Shown piece after piece: positions 6,269-8,083 of a DNA stretch of 8,083 bases. Position numbers and translations under genes: made by a program. Positions within the stretch are counted from its first letter, which is position 1, and every line of letters starts with the position of its first letter. The notes below the pieces were generated by a model. The model was given only the letters and a program-made list of their open reading frames with translations. It did no database searches and had not been told where the DNA came from. Source of the stretch: Prevotella sp. (GTDB taxonomy: Bacteria > Bacteroidota > Bacteroidia > Bacteroidales > Bacteroidaceae); contig JAGAPI010000001.1 of NCBI GenBank assembly GCA_017623335.1, positions 1 to 8,083 on the forward strand. The letters are read 5' to 3'.

Positions 6269-8083
6269 CTACATTATTAAATATGTGCTTCCAGCCTTTG
6301 TGTTAAGGTCGTAGAGCCATGTGGGCGCTATGCCCTGAGCCTCTTTCGCCTTGTTGTCCTTGGCTTTCGATGCCTTCAGTCCCCTGCCCTTCATCGGGGC
6401 GGTGGTGCGCAGGCGGCACACTCCGCCATTCTGCGAATGAATCTTCAGGCTGCATATCTTGCCGCCCTTCCAAGCCATATCTATGGTGAAGCCTCCTCGT
6501 GCCTTCAGACCGCTAATCTCGCCCTCTGTCCAACGTGCAGGCAGCGCAGGCAACAGATAGATGAAACCGTCGTGGCTCTGCATGAGCATTTCGGCGATTC
6601 CTGCCGTACAGCCAAAGTTACCGTCAATCTGGAACGGCGGGTGAGCGTCAAACAAATTAGGATAGGTGCCTCCGCGTTGCTTAGTGGTGCCATACACAAG
6701 GAAGGTATCGGGCGACAGCGTGAGCTGGTCGGTAATGAGCTTCAGGGCATGGTCGCCGTCAAGCAGACGCGCCCACAGACACACCTTCCATCCCATGCTC
6801 CATCCTGTGCTCACGTCGCCACGTGCCACAAGCGATGTGCGGGCAGCGTCAAACAGCTCGGGAGTACGGTAAGGAGAAATCTGACATGCAGGATAAAGCG
6901 CATAGAGATGCGACACATGACGGTGATTGTCCTTGGGGTCATCGAGATCCCAGAGCCATTCCTGCAACTGCCCCCATTTGCCCACCTTCAGCGGAGCAAT
7001 CTGCGGCAGAAGTTCTTTAACCTTTGCCACAAGGGCATTGTCACTGTCGTTACCGCCAACAATCTTAGACGCCTCTATCACGGTGGTGAACAGCTCTGTG
7101 ACAATCTCGTTGTCCATCATCACACCGTAGTTTATCGGTGTACCATAACCATTGGGAGTATTCTCAGGACTCTCGCCCGGAGCTATCACCATATAGCCAG
7201 TCTTCGGGTCCTTCACCATTATGTCGGCAATAAACTGCGCCGCTCCGAGTATCGTCGGGTATACCTTTTTAAGGAAATCCTTGTCGCCAGTGTACAGATA
7301 ATGCTCCCACAAGTGGCGGCACATCCATGCTCCGCCTACGCTCCAGAGGCCCGTGCCCGAACGGTCCACAGGCCATGTGCAGCGCCACAGGTCGGTGTTG
7401 TGGTGAAGCACCCATCCGCCTGCGCCGTACATATCCTTCGCCGTGCGCGCCCCGCTCACAGTAAGCTCGTCAATCATCTTAAACAAAGGCTCGTTAAGCT
7501 CGGTGAGGTTGGTCACCTCAGCAGGCCAGTAGTTCATCTCAGTGTTAATGTTGGTGGTGTACTTGCTGTCCCACGACGGGAACATCTTGTCACACCATAT
7601 ACCCTGCAGGTTAGCAGGCTGTGTGCCCGGCTGCGACGAGCAGATGAGCAGATAACGTCCGAACTTGAAATATGTAGACACGAGATAATCGTCCTGGTTC
7701 TTTGCAAACTGCTCCACACGCTTGTCTGTGGTGAGGTGGGCAAACTTGTCCTTGCCCAACGAGAAGCTGACACGGTTCATGTATTTCAGGAACACTTTTT
7801 CATGAGCAGCCTTCAGAGCCTCATACCCCTTAGCCTTGGCATTGTTTATGGCGGCACGTGTGAGCGCCACCTCATCGCCGCTTATGTCCTGCCAATTCAC
7901 CACGTTTGTGGCAATGCTGACATATACCGTTGCCTCATCGGCACCATTCACAGCCAACACTCCTCCTGCGCACGATGTCGCACCGCCCTTTGCGGCAACA
8001 GCCAGACGTCCCTGGAATCTCACCTTTCCCTTCACGCCCTCATGGGTGGACGACACACCCGTGAGTGTGACCTCATTGCCGTC
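6269..8083 (-). CDS. Glycoside hydrolase family 95 (alpha-L-fucosidase/alpha-L-galactosidase type), 5' end cut by window
   Basis: The frame is open to the right edge, with 604 residues visible. Family members are near 800 residues, so the signal peptide and most of the N-terminal beta-sandwich are missing. An internal GTG at 8056 is not the start, because family-like sequence continues upstream (DGNEVTLTG). Numbered from the edge, residues 1-65 are the end of the N-terminal domain ([12 protein letters not shown]). The (alpha/alpha)6 catalytic barrel follows, with [15 protein letters not shown] around 175-189, [19 protein letters not shown] ending near 308, HRHVSH near 387-392 and [13 protein letters not shown] near 479-491. 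The two Asn of NIN, the Glu of SPEN and the Asp of DGNFG match the proposed catalytic residues of this inverting family. A C-terminal beta domain carries a Lys/Ala-rich stretch ([13 protein letters not shown]). The enzyme removes terminal alpha-L-fucose or alpha-L-galactose from glycans. The acetylesterase gene follows on the same strand. Confidence 0.94.
   Translation of the reverse strand, partial: DGNEVTLTGVSSTHEGVKGKVRFQGRLAVAAKGGATSCAGGVLAVNGADEATVYVSIATNVVNWQDISGDEVALTRAAINNAKAKGYEALKAAHEKVFLKYMNRVSFSLGKDKFAHLTTDKRVEQFAKNQDDYLVSTYFKFGRYLLICSSQPGTQPANLQGIWCDKMFPSWDSKYTTNINTEMNYWPAEVTNLTELNEPLFKMIDELTVSGARTAKDMYGAGGWVLHHNTDLWRCTWPVDRSGTGLWSVGGAWMCRHLWEHYLYTGDKDFLKKVYPTILGAAQFIADIMVKDPKTGYMVIAPGESPENTPNGYGTPINYGVMMDNEIVTELFTTVIEASKIVGGNDSDNALVAKVKELLPQIAPLKVGKWGQLQEWLWDLDDPKDNHRHVSHLYALYPACQISPYRTPELFDAARTSLVARGDVSTGWSMGWKVCLWARLLDGDHALKLITDQLTLSPDTFLVYGTTKQRGGTYPNLFDAHPPFQIDGNFGCTAGIAEMLMQSHDGFIYLLPALPARWTEGEISGLKARGGFTIDMAWKGGKICSLKIHSQNGGVCRLRTTAPMKGRGLKASKAKDNKAKEAQGIAPTWLYDLNTKAGSTYLIM

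Noticed and set aside
6269..8056. Treating the GH95 protein as complete with a GTG start at 8056
   Set aside because: The frame stays open to base 8083 with family-like residues upstream, and a catalytic GH95 protein needs an N-terminal domain and signal peptide that would lie outside the window.
1..8083. A defence, secondary-metabolite or other new multi-gene system
   Set aside because: Every well-supported gene belongs to a familiar metabolic, repair or transport family, and no nuclease, toxin, reverse transcriptase, prophage or CRISPR signature was seen.

Overview
This is a Bacteroidales-type chromosomal window, most like Prevotella and its relatives. The evidence is the protein families present, gene starts without Shine-Dalgarno sequences, and two good matches to the Bacteroidetes -7 promoter element (TAnnTTTG). 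The coding DNA is moderately GC-rich and the intergenic DNA strongly AT-rich. Six protein genes are visible, and the two at the window edges are cut. I saw no rRNA, tRNA, CRISPR array, transposase or phage gene.

Layout: (1) 1-1101, minus, a secreted histidine-type (MINPP/phytase-like) phosphatase whose C-terminus lies outside the window. (2) 1159-1824, minus, uracil-DNA glycosylase, probably co-transcribed with the phosphatase. (3) 1825-2093, a divergent promoter region with a 7-bp tandem repeat beside the rightward promoter. (4) 2094-3782, plus, a Na+/phosphate symporter-like membrane protein with a PhoU-like tail. (5) 3783-4192, a convergent intergenic region with a near-perfect 28-bp inverted repeat. 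(6) 4193-4717, minus, a zinc-ribbon Nudix hydrolase. (7) 4750-6207, minus, a secreted SGNH carbohydrate (sialate-type) acetylesterase. (8) 6269-8083, minus, a glycoside hydrolase family 95 protein whose N-terminus lies outside the window.

How the genes may work together: the GH95 enzyme and the acetylesterase are 61 bp apart on the same strand and form a plausible side-chain-trimming pair for acetylated plant hemicellulose or host glycan. GH95 would remove alpha-L-fucose or alpha-L-galactose caps and the esterase would remove O-acetyl groups. A hairpin lies between them, and an AT-only hairpin with a U-tract separates the esterase from the Nudix gene, so the Nudix gene may not belong to that unit. 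On the left, a secreted phosphatase and a divergently transcribed phosphate-transporter-like gene flank ung. This could be a loose phosphate-acquisition theme or chance.

I found no clear sign of an undescribed multi-gene system. The points most worth checking are the inverted repeat at 3890-3963, the Thr-type active-site motif of the GH95 enzyme, the substituted motifs of the esterase, and the tandem repeat touching the transporter promoter.
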